A stretch of DNA of 59,082 nucleotides from contig CAZDQL010000033.1 in assembly GCA_964507325.1 (NCBI GenBank), forward strand, positions 1 through 59,082, given 5' to 3'. The notes beneath the pieces are model-generated. The model was given only the letters and a program-made list of their open reading frames with translations, did not search any database and was not told where the DNA came from. The translations under genes and the position numbers were made by a program. The stretch is from CAZDQL01 sp964507325. Lineage in GTDB: Bacteria > Planctomycetota > UBA1135 > GCA-002686595. The first letter of the stretch is position 1. Every line of letters starts with the position of its first letter. Below, piece by piece: positions 17,601 to 25,402 of the stretch.

Positions 17601-18024
17601 CGACGAGGTGCCGCTCGAGGCCCTGGAAGGTGACAAACGCGTCATGACCCCGAACGTCGGCAGAGTGCGCGTCGTCTTCAACGGCGGGGGCTCGATGGAG
17701 GGAGAGCTGCACTCCATCGGACAGAAGCAGGTCTGGATCGACACCAACTCCGGCCGCATCACCCTCGACGGACGACGCGTCAAGACCGTCGAGCGCCTGG
17801 ACTCGTCCGTCTCCACCGCCAAGTCGGGCGAGACCGACTACACCCGCAAACCGCGGGTGCGCGTCAGCACTCAGGGTGGGGTCTTCGTGGGCCACCTGAT
17901 CCACCGCGAGGGACGGCAGGTGACCCTCATGACGGACGAGGGCCTGCGCATCACCCTCGAAAGCGACGACGTACAGCCCGCTAACACGCGTCGCTCGACG
18001 GTGGGCATCCGCAAGCGGCAGTGA
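14611..18024 (+). CDS. Giant acidic single-span membrane protein with 84-residue repeats and Sm-like C-terminus
   Basis: This 1137-residue protein has an acidic Pro-rich N-terminus with short WLLD motifs (about 49 and 89). A transmembrane helix lies at about 144-160 (LAVLVVSIVAVGAVQVW). A very long Glu/Asp/Pro/Ala-rich stretch follows. Three tandem copies of an 84-residue unit run at about residues 521-772, each with VTDA-P-V-LAP, a W-LG motif and EPTPEPVL-like segments. The last 120 residues look folded and contain two similar small beta-barrel-like units (VRVVFNGGGSMEGELHSIG and VRVSTQGGVFVGHLIHREG), reminiscent of Sm/Hfq or SH3 folds. I do not recognise a named family. It could span the envelope with the C-terminal barrels as the business end. 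No neighbour explains it. Confidence 0.72.
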   Translation: MSHELPPEPKPFAEPPERYSGHDFLDLESELTRRRSSQPSPEAEPASLEEESWLLDGEEPLPCAEVTPPPAVEPLPNLAPEEGEGTPSWLLDLNDEDAGAAGSTPVVPEEAVEPEQVRQPVTLEASYCEPEPSTRTVSRAARRGLAVLVVSIVAVGAVQVWRSGQSSEGGGVEQRALELGRSLQGTVELARPEEPGTVSSSESRLVFGSGNPASLARPRDVASTPSTSSAAYAGSIAPASSVADEEDTAAPFELSEDPAATEETALVTLNKLDGLLDSAGQSPGEEQPDPSAAEEPQPDSVPADAGDVTPPTLPAPLRESLAISLAELDPADCAPQSLPPFWIEAPLLTRGWLLRHPLLDPTRRSDPDAEAMVALGAEPAPIALQPSPDSGPEIQPLPDDVVVFVGEEDAVQPEEALGALAEADDSAPFAWWEEEEELALHEEEPLALAVVDPFVTDLEVVVAAESPQEITTDEVEQTAADEWSAPPASPDPEYVADAPRFERMIVPPTEEALRSRDVAPVTDAVPPRVALAPEDAVEGDLDQSGEWNLGGISVEPMEAAPTDPVAVVEEETTPEPTPEPVLESEPVAVVVDSEEAPDSLDLGPVTDAVPLHVILAPEDAEEADLDPTEEWDLGEHSGEPEEHRLGDPVAVVEEEPDLEPTPEPVLDSEPVALEVDPQEAPGSGDLGSVTDALPPEVALAPDVAVENDLDRSGEWNLGGISVEPQEEALVDPFAVAEEEPTPEPNPEPSPEPALDSESVALDVESGEPEAAIAADPTAVAEAQPAPGPVVDAEPAVEGWVPEDWELSDPVPFEAFVQPESSGDSTGADPVASVEEDPATPIFPGPLPTEGSGTGGFEPGDLAVDELPPPAPLAVEPSGPEPSEEAVTLDEFTALDAIPEPQPAADVVAQRERAPSNLLGGERSLFEQYGAFLSTGRAPSAAPEMTVDPVPGPTTPPVGASDTSPQEPIAVADPAPVVVPAEREGALKRAGSDGRWLSDEVPLEALEGDKRVMTPNVGRVRVVFNGGGSMEGELHSIGQKQVWIDTNSGRITLDGRRVKTVERLDSSVSTAKSGETDYTRKPRVRVSTQGGVFVGHLIHREGRQVTLMTDEGLRITLESDDVQPANTRRSTVGIRKRQ
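16171..16926 (+). repeat. Three in-frame tandem 252-bp coding repeats
   Basis: The landmark GTGACSGAYGCG recurs at 16171, 16423 and 16675, exactly 252 bases (84 codons) apart. Copies share the order VTDA, LAP, W-LG, DPVAV, EEE, PEPTPEPVL, and the third copy degenerates at its end. The exact period points to duplication within the gene, with possible copy-number variation between strains. Confidence 0.85.
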
Positions 18025-18034
18025 GAAGAGCGGA

Positions 18035-18053
18035 CTCGCCCCTAGGGGGCGGG
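18035..18053 (+). terminator. GC-rich hairpin upstream of the HEAT-VWA gene
   Basis: CTCGCCCC (18035-18042) pairs with GGGGCGGG (18046-18053) around a 3-base loop (7 Watson-Crick pairs plus one G-T). It lies 11 bases after the acidic-repeat gene stop. There is no T-run. A TATCCT hexamer at 18075-18080 may be the -10 box of the next gene. Confidence 0.45.
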
Positions 18054-18100
18054 CCGGGCGAGGACTAGGTAGGGTATCCTGCCAAGTCCAGGAGTCCCCC

Positions 18101-19624
18101 ATGAGACACGCCCTGACCCTCCTCCTGGTCTGGCTCGCGATCCTGCCCGCTGCAGCGCAGGATCTCGAGACGGTCAAGGAGTTCCGCAAGTACTTCAAGC
18201 GCTACAAGGAGACCGCCCAGCGCGTCGAGGCGGTGCTGGCCCTGGAGGGGATCGAGCACGCCTCGGTCGTCGACGCCCTGCGGAACGTGCTCACCGCGGA
18301 GGAGAAGGAGGTGGTCGACGCCGCCATCCGCGTGCTGGGTGGCTTCGGCGAACGGGCGCCGGTCGACCACATGCTGGCGCTGCTCGAGAAGGAGAAGAAG
18401 GAGCCGATTCGTCTCGGGATCCTGCGCGCTCTCGAGGCGGGCGGGTACGGGAACGTGGGGGAGAGCGTCCTGACCTGCCTCACCGACCGCAGCTGGATGG
18501 TGCGCCGTCTAGCCGTGCGCGCTTTGGCGGCCACCGGCGAGGAGGCGCGTGCCGCGAATATCGCTCCCCTGACCGGCGACAAGGAGGCGGCCGTGCGCTG
18601 CGCCGCCCTGGAGGGGCTGGCCCACCTGGGCTCCGATCTGGTGCGCGCTCCCGCCGTGGTGGCCCTCGAGGATTCCTCTTGGCAGGTTCGCGCCAGCGCC
18701 ATCGGCGCCCTGGGGGTGGTGCGCCACCGAGATTCGATCGCGCCCCTGATCGCGCGCATGCGCGTGGAGGAGGGGCGGCTGGTGGCGGACATCGGGCGCG
18801 CCCTGGGGGAGCTCACCGGCCGCGGCTACGGTCAGCGCATCGAGCTCTGGGAGCGCTTCTGGGACAGCTACAAGGATCGCTACCAGATCCCGACCGACGC
18901 CGAGCTGGCCGAGCTGCGCAGGCGGCAGGCGGAGCGCAAGGCGGAGTACACGCCCCCCGGGCAGCTCAGCTACCACGGGGTAGAGACCCCCTCCCGCAGG
19001 GTGATCTTCGTCATCGATGTCTCGGGCTCGATGGAGAACGAGGTCACCGAGCGCGAGCGCTTCGAGGAGGGCGACTACCCCTCCTTCAGCCGCATCGACA
19101 TCGTCAAGACCGAGCTGGCGCGCACCATCGAGAACCTGGAGTCCTACGTCGAGTTCAACGTGCTGCCCTTCGCCACCGAGGTGCGGCGCTGGAAGAGGGG
19201 ACTCGTGCGCGCCAACGTGTTGAACAAGTCGAGCGCCATCGACTTCGTGAAGAGGCTCGAGCCGATCGGTGGACCGTCCAAGGAAGGCCTAGCCAGGGTC
19301 GGCCTGGTGGGGTCCGCCAATCTGGAGGCGGGGCGCACCAACACCTACGGTGCGCTGGCCGCCGCCCTGGGCATCGAAGCCTCCAAGAAGCGCGGCAGCA
19401 AGAAGGCCTACCAGGTGGATGTCGACACGCTCTTCTTCCTCTCCGACGGCAAGCCCACCGATGGGGCTTTCGTCAACCCGGACGACATCCTGCGCGAGAT
19501 CCGCGAGGCGAACGAGCTGCGCAAGGTCGTGATCCACACCATCGCCCTGGGGCAGTTCCAGAAGAGCTTCATGGAACGGCTGGCCAAGGAGAACGGCGGG
19601 GTCTTCGTGGACCTGGGCAAGTAG
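18101..19624 (+). CDS. Exported HEAT-repeat/von Willebrand factor A domain protein
   Basis: This 507-residue protein has a Sec signal peptide (ALTLLLVWLAILPAAAQ). Residues 40-240 are helical HEAT/Armadillo-like repeats, with recurring AL-LG and VR-A motifs. A C-terminal VWA domain follows, with the metal-dependent adhesion site DVSGSM (306-311), the Thr in RTNTYGAL and the Asp in FFLSDGKPTDG. All five MIDAS positions appear intact, so metal-dependent ligand binding is plausible. It probably acts as a periplasmic or surface protein in protein-protein interaction. Similar HEAT-VWA proteins are frequent in Planctomycetota. The ligand is unknown. Confidence 0.82.
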   Translation: MRHALTLLLVWLAILPAAAQDLETVKEFRKYFKRYKETAQRVEAVLALEGIEHASVVDALRNVLTAEEKEVVDAAIRVLGGFGERAPVDHMLALLEKEKKEPIRLGILRALEAGGYGNVGESVLTCLTDRSWMVRRLAVRALAATGEEARAANIAPLTGDKEAAVRCAALEGLAHLGSDLVRAPAVVALEDSSWQVRASAIGALGVVRHRDSIAPLIARMRVEEGRLVADIGRALGELTGRGYGQRIELWERFWDSYKDRYQIPTDAELAELRRRQAERKAEYTPPGQLSYHGVETPSRRVIFVIDVSGSMENEVTERERFEEGDYPSFSRIDIVKTELARTIENLESYVEFNVLPFATEVRRWKRGLVRANVLNKSSAIDFVKRLEPIGGPSKEGLARVGLVGSANLEAGRTNTYGALAAALGIEASKKRGSKKAYQVDVDTLFFLSDGKPTDGAFVNPDDILREIREANELRKVVIHTIALGQFQKSFMERLAKENGGVFVDLGK

Positions 19625-19728
19625 GCCCTTGGAGGGGCCGGCGAGAGGGCGCAAAAGGGACCGCCTGAGTTGACGGCGACCGGGTTTCCGCCTACCTTCA
19701 CGCGGCTCGGGTTCCGGGCCCCAAAGAT

Positions 19729-19805
19729 CGGGGTGTGGCTCAGCTTGGTAGAGCGCTGCGTTCGGGACGCAGAGGTCGGAGGTTCAAATCCTCTCACCCC
19801 GACCA
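19729..19805 (+). tRNA. tRNA-Pro (anticodon CGG)
   Basis: A full cloverleaf is visible over 77 bases. The acceptor CGGGGTG (19729-19735) pairs with CACCCCG (19795-19801). The D-arm GCTC/GAGC encloses AGCTTGGTA. The anticodon stem CTGCG/CGCAG encloses TTCGGGA, giving anticodon CGG for proline CCG codons. The T-arm GGAGG/CCTCT encloses TTCAAAT, and CCA is encoded at 19803-19805. It is a single tRNA transcribed with the + strand genes. Confidence 0.97.
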
Positions 19806-19826
19806 CCTCCATGCCGCAGATGGAGG
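19806..19826 (+). terminator. Hairpin immediately after tRNA-Pro
   Basis: CCTCCAT (19806-19812) and ATGGAGG (19820-19826) form a perfect 7-bp stem with a 7-base loop, starting directly after the encoded CCA. It fits transcription termination or a 3' processing signal. No T-tract follows. Confidence 0.55.
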
Positions 19827-20220
19827 GGAGCCGTCCGCCGTCACAGGGCGGTGACCCGACCGGGATTCCCGTCAACGGTCCAGCTCCCGGCCCGCTCTGG
19901 CCGATAGCCGGGATGTCCGACCGCGGTTTTCGGGCTCCGCCCGGCCGTTTTCTGCTCCGGGGTCGACTCGTGGGCTCGTTTCCGGCATGCTGAATGGGCT
20001 GCTGGTGACTCCAGCGTGGCCCGCGTGGCCGCGACGACGTCCGCCCCTCGCAGGTGGAACCACGGGCGCCTAGCCCAGAGACCGCATCGAGTCCGGCAGC
20101 CGCCATCCAGTGGGGCCAGAGGCCCCCGCGACCCCCGTCGTGTGGAGGGCGCCGCAAGGCCGCGTGCCCGTGGTCTGCGGTCGACGACCCTGGACCCGAC
20201 CCATCCTCGGGAGGATCCAC
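19827..20220 (+). other. Noncoding rho leader region
   Basis: These 394 bases hold no supported gene. A possible weak intrinsic terminator or attenuator lies at 19931-19951: CGGGC/GCCCG stem, 3-base loop, then GCCG and TTTT. The only other feature recognised is the rho ribosome-binding site at the end. A long leader before rho would suit autoregulation by Rho, known in other bacteria, but this is inference. Confidence 0.4.
20210..20215 (+). promoter_or_regulatory. Ribosome-binding site that fixes the rho start
   Basis: GGAGGA lies 5 bases before TTG 20221. This favours the TTG over an in-frame GTG-type start about 37 codons upstream, whose translation looks noncoding. Confidence 0.75.
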
Positions 20221-21789
20221 TTGGCTTCGAAAGACCCGACGACAACACCCAAGACCGAAGACACCCTCCCCTTCGGGACCATCGGAGAGGAGGGCGCCGA
20301 AGCGTCCGACAAGGCGAAGTCCGGCAAGAAGGGCGCCAAGAAGGCCGCCAAGAAGGCCGGGAAGAGGACCCCCCGCGGGAAATCCGCCGCGGGGAAGAGC
20401 ACCGCCGAGCCGGATTCCACCCCGCCCCCCACGGCGGGCGAGGGGGGGCCGGCCAGTCAGGACGGGGAGGCCCAGGGGGAGCGACCGAAGCGCCGCAAGC
20501 GCAAGCGCCGCCGGGGCAAGGGCGGGGAGGGCTCCCAGGGGGGCGAGCAGCCCGGGGGCGGCCCCCAGGGCAAGGGGAGGGGCAAAGGCAAGGGCAAGGG
20601 CCGCGGCGGGCGCGCGGGTCAGCCCGGAGCAGCCAAGGGCGAGCAGGGCCGCCGCGGACGTGGCGACGGGGTTGAGCCGGTCCTGGCCAGCGGGATGTTC
20701 GTGCTCGAGAAGGGGGGCATCGGTGTCCTGCGCCGGGAGGAGGCGCAGTACAAGCCCTCGAAAGAGGACATCTACGTCTCCAAGCGCCTGCTCCAGAAGA
20801 ACAAGCTGCGCGACGGCTCCCTGGTCACCGGACACATCGGTCGTGGGCAGAAGCACAAGTTCCAGTTGCTCGACGTCCAGGAGGTGGACGGCAAGGAGCC
20901 CGGCGCCTGGGCCAACCTGAACGCGTTCAAGAACCTGACCAGCATCGACCCCGACTTCCACTACGCGGTGGGGGACATCACCGACGAGGTCTCGATGCGC
21001 ATCGTCGACCTGCTCTGCCCCGTGGGGCGCGGGCAGCGCGGCCTGCTCGTCGCTCCTCCGCGCAGCGGCAAGACCACCCTGCTGCGCCAGTTCGCCCGCG
21101 GCATCGAGCTCGGATACCCGGACGTGCGTCTGATGATCCTGCTCGTCGACGAGCGCCCCGAGGAAGCCACCGAGTGGAAGCGCAGCATCGAGCGCGGCCA
21201 GGTCTTCGTCTCCACCGCCGACGAGACCTCCAAGAACCACATCCTGCTCGCCGAAGCGGTCTGGAAGCGAGCCTGCCGCCTGGTGGAGCTCGGGGAGGAC
21301 GTGGTGATCCTGCTCGACTCGATCACGCGTCTGGCGCGCGCCTACAACAACCAGGCGGGCTCCGGCAGGACGATGTCCGGCGGCCTCGACAGCCGCGCCA
21401 TGGAGCGCCCGCGCAAGATCTTCGGCTCCGCCCGCAACACCGTCGAAGCGGGCAGTCTGACGATCCTGGGCTCGACCCTGGTCCAGACCGGGTCGCGCAT
21501 GGACCAGCTCGTCTTCGAGGAGTTCAAGGGCACCGGGAACATGGAGCTGGTGCTCAACCGCAAGCTGGCGGACCGCCGCATCTTCCCCGCCATCGACGTC
21601 GAGAAGACCGGCACCCGCAAGGAGGAGAAGCTGGTGGGCATGCGCCGCTTGAAGCTCCTGCACACCCTGCACCGCGTCCTGGCGCGCATGAATTTCATCG
21701 AGGCGATGGAACTCCTGATTACACGCCTGGAGGAGGTGGATAAGACGGACGACTTCCTCAGCCGTTTCGAGGTCGATCCCGAAGCCTAG
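20221..21789 (+). CDS. rho: Transcription termination factor Rho with long basic N-terminal insert
   Basis: Rho is a hexameric RNA-dependent ATPase that translocates along nascent RNA and ends transcription. From TTG 20221 it has 522 residues. Residues of about 25-150 are Lys/Gly/Arg-rich and low in complexity, an RNA-binding extension also seen in Actinobacteria and Planctomycetota. The primary RNA-binding domain follows (GIGVLRREEAQY, DIYVSKRLLQKNKLR). The ATPase core has Walker A APPRSGKTTLL (about 278), Walker B VVILLDSITRLARAYN and the Q-loop region SGRTMSGGLDSRAMERP. The stop codon overlaps the start of a 13-mer (21788-21800) shared with the foldback element at 57361. Assignment is secure. 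Confidence 0.95.
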   Translation: MASKDPTTTPKTEDTLPFGTIGEEGAEASDKAKSGKKGAKKAAKKAGKRTPRGKSAAGKSTAEPDSTPPPTAGEGGPASQDGEAQGERPKRRKRKRRRGKGGEGSQGGEQPGGGPQGKGRGKGKGKGRGGRAGQPGAAKGEQGRRGRGDGVEPVLASGMFVLEKGGIGVLRREEAQYKPSKEDIYVSKRLLQKNKLRDGSLVTGHIGRGQKHKFQLLDVQEVDGKEPGAWANLNAFKNLTSIDPDFHYAVGDITDEVSMRIVDLLCPVGRGQRGLLVAPPRSGKTTLLRQFARGIELGYPDVRLMILLVDERPEEATEWKRSIERGQVFVSTADETSKNHILLAEAVWKRACRLVELGEDVVILLDSITRLARAYNNQAGSGRTMSGGLDSRAMERPRKIFGSARNTVEAGSLTILGSTLVQTGSRMDQLVFEEFKGTGNMELVLNRKLADRRIFPAIDVEKTGTRKEEKLVGMRRLKLLHTLHRVLARMNFIEAMELLITRLEEVDKTDDFLSRFEVDPEA

Positions 21790-21807
21790 TGGTGTGATTC
21801 CCCGACC

Positions 21808-22824
21808 GTGGACGCGACCCCCGTCTCCACCCCTCCCCCCGACAGCGCTGGTCCCCCGATGATCCGGGCCGCCGGCCTGGTCAAGCATTTCGGCTCGGTA
21901 CGCGCCGTCGAGGGGGTCAGCTTCGAGGTCGAGCGCGGGGAGATCGTGGGCTTCCTGGGGCCCAACGGAGCCGGCAAGAGCACCACCATGAGGATGCTCG
22001 TCGGCTGCCTGCACCCCGATGCGGGGGAGGTGGCGATCGCCGGACACCCGCTGCACGCCGAGGGACGCGAGGCGCGGCGCAGGCTCGGCTACCTGCCGGA
22101 GACGACCCCCCTCTACCGGGAGATGCGCGTCGACCGCTACCTGACCTTCGTCGCCTCCCTGCGGGGCCTCTCCGGAGCCGCCCGCCGCGACGCCTGCGAG
22201 CGCGTGATCGAGGCCACCGACCTCGAGGGGTACACGACGCGGCGCATCCGCACCCTCTCCAAGGGCTACCGCCAGCGCGTGGGGCTGGCTCAGGCCCTGG
22301 TGGGGGACCCGGACGTGCTGGTGCTCGATGAGCCCACGAGCGGGCTCGATCCGGCCGAGATCGTGCGCGTGCGCGAGCGCATCGTGGCCCTGGCCGCGAC
22401 CAGGACCGTCCTGCTCTCGACCCACGTCCTCTCGGAGGTGGAGGACGTCTGCCAACGTGCGCTCATCATCGCCGCCGGCCGCCTGGTGGCGGACGGATCC
22501 CTGGCGGAGCTGGCGCGCGCCCAGGGGCAGACCCTCGCGGTGAGCTTGACGGCGCCTGCGGCGGGAGCGCTGGAGCTCTGCGGTGAGCTGGACGGCGTCG
22601 CAGCGGTGCGCGAGCTCTCCCCCGGCGCGCCCGGCGAGCTGCGCCTGGAGCTCACGGTCACCGACCGCGCGGCGGTCGCGGCGAAGGTGAGCGCCCTCGC
22701 CTCCCGGCGCTCCTGGACCCTGACCGAGCTCTCCCACGAGCTGCCGAGCCTCGAGCGGACCTTCCTCTCCGCCGTGGGCAGCCTGGCGGAGCTCGAGCGC
22801 GCCAGCGAGGAGCCGCCGGCATGA
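21808..22824 (+). CDS. ABC transporter ATP-binding protein (GldA/NatA-like)
   Basis: This is the 338-residue ATPase of an ABC-2 exporter. Walker A GPNGAGKST is at about 51-59, the signature is RTLSKGYRQRVGLAQAL, Walker B is VLVLDEPTSGLD and the H-loop is LLSTHVLSEVED. The C-terminal ~100 residues resemble the accessory domain of GldA-type proteins. The start is GTG; an ATG at 21859 (MIRAAGLVKHF) is an alternative beginning nearer the conserved core. Its stop overlaps the permease start (ATGA). With the next three genes it forms a GldA-GldF-GldG-like set. That set supports gliding in Bacteroidetes, but in other phyla it is widespread without gliding and of unclear substrate. Confidence 0.88.
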   Translation: MDATPVSTPPPDSAGPPMIRAAGLVKHFGSVRAVEGVSFEVERGEIVGFLGPNGAGKSTTMRMLVGCLHPDAGEVAIAGHPLHAEGREARRRLGYLPETTPLYREMRVDRYLTFVASLRGLSGAARRDACERVIEATDLEGYTTRRIRTLSKGYRQRVGLAQALVGDPDVLVLDEPTSGLDPAEIVRVRERIVALAATRTVLLSTHVLSEVEDVCQRALIIAAGRLVADGSLAELARAQGQTLAVSLTAPAAGALELCGELDGVAAVRELSPGAPGELRLELTVTDRAAVAAKVSALASRRSWTLTELSHELPSLERTFLSAVGSLAELERASEEPPA

Positions 22825-23570
22825 GCGCCACCCTGACACTGGTGCGGCGCGAGCTGCGGGCCGCCTTCGAGTCGCCGATCGCCTACGTGACGATCGCGCT
22901 CTTCGTCTGCGTGCTCGACGGGCTCTTCTTCTTCCTCGGCTTCCCCGTGGGCCGCCTGCCCCTGCCCGGACTCTGGGAGGGGCAGCAGGCGAGCCTCTTG
23001 GTGCTCTTCACCTGGCTGCCCCTCCTGCTGGCCTTCATGGTCCCCGCCCTGTGCATGGGGGCCTGGGCGGAGGAGCGCCGCTCGGGCACGGAGGAGCTGC
23101 TCTTCAGCTACCCGGTCGAGATCGGCCAGGTGGTGGTGGCCAAGTTCCTGGCCAGTTGGCTGCTCGTCTGCCTCCTGGTGACCCTGGCCGTCCTACCGGT
23201 GGCCTGGACCGTCTCCGGCCTGGGGGAGTTCGACTGGGCCACCGTCTGGGTGGGGCTGGTGGGGGCCTACCTCCTGGGGGCGGGTTACGTGGCGCTGGCG
23301 CAGCTCGTCTCCGCCTGCACCAGCGAGCAGTTGGTCGCCTTCCTGTTGGGGTCCCTGGTCCTGGGCCTGCTGTGGCTCCTGCGCATGCTGGTGGTGGTCT
23401 TGCCCGCCGGGTTGGCCTCGGCCCTCGACTACGCCGCACCCAGCTCGCACTTCCTGGAGAGCGCCGCGCGCGGGGTCCTCGACCTGCGCGACGTGGTGTA
23501 CTTCCTCTCCCTGGTGCTCTTCGGTCTGACCCTGGCGGGGATCGTGGTCGCGCGTCGGCGTTGGAGGTGA
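22821..23570 (+). CDS. ABC-2 type permease (GldF-like)
   Basis: This 249-residue inner-membrane protein has about six hydrophobic helices. It starts with TLTLVRRELRAAFESPIAYV, the amphipathic entry helix typical of ABC-2 permeases, and contains MGAWAEERRSGTEELLFSYP. That ERR-GT-E-L segment is the coupling region to the ATPase. It is translationally coupled upstream by ATGA and downstream by a close GTG start. It would form the channel of the exporter with the adjacent ATPase. Confidence 0.87.
   Translation: MSATLTLVRRELRAAFESPIAYVTIALFVCVLDGLFFFLGFPVGRLPLPGLWEGQQASLLVLFTWLPLLLAFMVPALCMGAWAEERRSGTEELLFSYPVEIGQVVVAKFLASWLLVCLLVTLAVLPVAWTVSGLGEFDWATVWVGLVGAYLLGAGYVALAQLVSACTSEQLVAFLLGSLVLGLLWLLRMLVVVLPAGLASALDYAAPSSHFLESAARGVLDLRDVVYFLSLVLFGLTLAGIVVARRRWR
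23563..23567 (+). promoter_or_regulatory. Ribosome-binding site of the GldG-like gene
   Basis: GGAGG at 23563-23567, inside the end of the permease gene, is 5 bases before GTG 23573. It favours that start over the GTG at 23567, which overlaps the stop. Confidence 0.65.
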
Positions 23571-23572
23571 AT

Positions 23573-25402
23573 GTGGCGACGAAGCGCATCGACAAGGGCG
23601 CCGAGCGCGCCAACGCCATCCTGACGGCGCTGCTCCTGGCAGCGGTGGTGGTGCTCGGCAACCGGCTGGCCTTCCGGCACCTCGCCTGGCGGCGGGACTT
23701 CTCGGAGGACCAGCTCTACGCCCTCTCCGACGCCACGCGCAGCATCCTGGGTCGGCTGGAGGACCGCCTGGCGGTCAAGGCCTACTTCACCGGGGCGGTG
23801 GAGTCGGGGCAGGTGTCGCTCGCCAGGGCGCGCGTCGACGCCCAGCTCGAGGAGCTGGCCGGCATCGGCGGGGCGCGGATCGAGGTGACGCGCCTGGACC
23901 CCTCGACCTCGACCGCAGCCGCCAGCGAGGCGTGGAGCCACGGCATCCGACCGCGCACGGTGCTCAGCCAACAGGGCACCCAGCGGGTCAGCCAGCCCGT
24001 TTACCTGGGGATGGTCCTGCGCTACCGCGGGCGCGAGCAGGTGCTCGACTTCGTCGAGCCCCACGGCTTCGAGGTGCAGTTCGCCTCGGCGGTCTACGCC
24101 CTGATCCGCGACCGCCGACCGCGGGTGGGGTGGTACGAGCCGGGCCTCCCTGACACCAGCGAGCTGGCACCCTACCGCGCCAGCTTCGAGACGGTGCGCA
24201 ATCTCCTCGAACGCCGCGCCGACGTCGTGGACGTGACGATCCTGCGCACCGGGGATCCGAAGGACCTACTGGACGACCTCGACATCCTCATCGTGCTGCG
24301 ACCCGAGGAGGAGCACCCGCGCAGCGCCTTCGAGATCGACCAGTTCGTGCAGCGAGGAGGGCGGCTGGTGGTGCTCGTCGACCAGGCGGACTACGACTAC
24401 CTCCTCGGCGAGCGGCGCGGGGCGCGGGCCGGAGAGCCGGTACTCCCCACCGGGCTGGAGGAGTTGCTCAGGACCTGGGGCGCGAACCCCACCCCGCACC
24501 ACGTCTGGGACACGCTCTGGGGTGCGGACTACTCCTGGTACAAGCTGGTCAGGGATCCGGCTTCGAACGAGGTGGGTGTGAGGCAGGAGCCCGGCACGTC
24601 GCCGGTCCTCCTCCGTCTGGAGAGCGAGGGTTTCGATCCCAGCCACCCGGTGACCGCCGGGTTGCAGGGGGCGAGCCTGGCCTGGGCTCAGCCGATCGCT
24701 CCCCGGGAGCCGCCTCCGGGGGTGACGCGCGTCGACCTTCTGCGCGCCAGCGACGACGCCTACCGCGTCGAAATCGTCGACGTCCACGTCACCAGCCCCG
24801 AGCGCATCGCCGACAAGACGGAGAGCCTGCTCGGGCTAGGGGAGAAGGAGTACAGCTACACGCTGGCAGCCTCCCTCTCCGGGCGCTTCCCGAGCCCCTT
24901 CGAGCGCGCCCCGGCCGAATACGATCCCTTCCTCGATGACTCCCCCGACGCTGAGCTGCGCTTCACCGACGAGCCGGTGCGCTCCGGGGAGGTTTCCTCC
25001 CACGTGATCGTCTTCGGGGACGCCGACTGGCTGCGTGATCAGGACTCGCACGAGCTGTATCCCTTTTGGAAGGCGCCCGGCAACCAGCAGCTGTTCATGA
25101 ACGTCATGGACTGGCTGACCCTCGACGAGGACCTGATCGCCCTGCGGCGCAGGGTGCCCAAGGAGCGGCGCCTGCGCGACTTCCTGCTGGAGGCGGAGGA
25201 GGAGCTGGGCGTGCGCTTCGCCACCCCTCCCGACACCGATGCGGAGGCGCGCCTGCAAGAGGAGCGGCGCGACACCGCCCGCCGGCGGGCGAACCGGGCG
25301 CGCTGGTGGAGCATGACGATCCCGATCCTCGCCACCCTGGCGTTGACCCTGGGCTTCGGTCTGGTCTGGAACCTGGTCCAGCGGGGAGGGAGGCGCTCGT
25401 GA
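23573..25402 (+). CDS. GldG-like ABC transporter auxiliary protein
   Basis: This 609-residue protein has an N-terminal transmembrane helix (about 20-37, TALLLAAVVVLGNRLAF). A large periplasmic domain of the ABC_transp_aux/GldG family follows, with LYALSDATRSILGRLEDRL, VKAYFTG and DILIVLRPEE leading to RGGRLVVLVDQAD. A C-terminal helix (ILATLALTLGFGLVWNLV) completes it. GldG proteins assemble with the GldA/GldF ATPase and permease. It overlaps the next gene by GTGA. It is unusually well conserved in order with its neighbours, so a single operon is likely. Confidence 0.85.
   Translation: MATKRIDKGAERANAILTALLLAAVVVLGNRLAFRHLAWRRDFSEDQLYALSDATRSILGRLEDRLAVKAYFTGAVESGQVSLARARVDAQLEELAGIGGARIEVTRLDPSTSTAAASEAWSHGIRPRTVLSQQGTQRVSQPVYLGMVLRYRGREQVLDFVEPHGFEVQFASAVYALIRDRRPRVGWYEPGLPDTSELAPYRASFETVRNLLERRADVVDVTILRTGDPKDLLDDLDILIVLRPEEEHPRSAFEIDQFVQRGGRLVVLVDQADYDYLLGERRGARAGEPVLPTGLEELLRTWGANPTPHHVWDTLWGADYSWYKLVRDPASNEVGVRQEPGTSPVLLRLESEGFDPSHPVTAGLQGASLAWAQPIAPREPPPGVTRVDLLRASDDAYRVEIVDVHVTSPERIADKTESLLGLGEKEYSYTLAASLSGRFPSPFERAPAEYDPFLDDSPDAELRFTDEPVRSGEVSSHVIVFGDADWLRDQDSHELYPFWKAPGNQQLFMNVMDWLTLDEDLIALRRRVPKERRLRDFLLEAEEELGVRFATPPDTDAEARLQEERRDTARRRANRARWWSMTIPILATLALTLGFGLVWNLVQRGGRRS

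Noticed and set aside
19670..19993. Open frame covering tRNA-Pro and the rho leader
   Set aside because: It translates the tRNA itself, and has no domain or ribosome-binding site.
20110..20220. Upstream in-frame start for rho
   Set aside because: The extension is Arg/Pro-rich, unconserved-looking and lacks a ribosome-binding site, whereas TTG 20221 has GGAGGA at ideal spacing.
14464..22839. Very long open frames on the minus strand (for example 14464-18198 and 19408-22839), also 5450-8554
   Set aside because: At about 70% G+C stops are rare in antisense frames. These overlap well-supported genes (repeat protein, HEAT-VWA, rho, ABC, rpoD), have no recognised domains and low-complexity composition.
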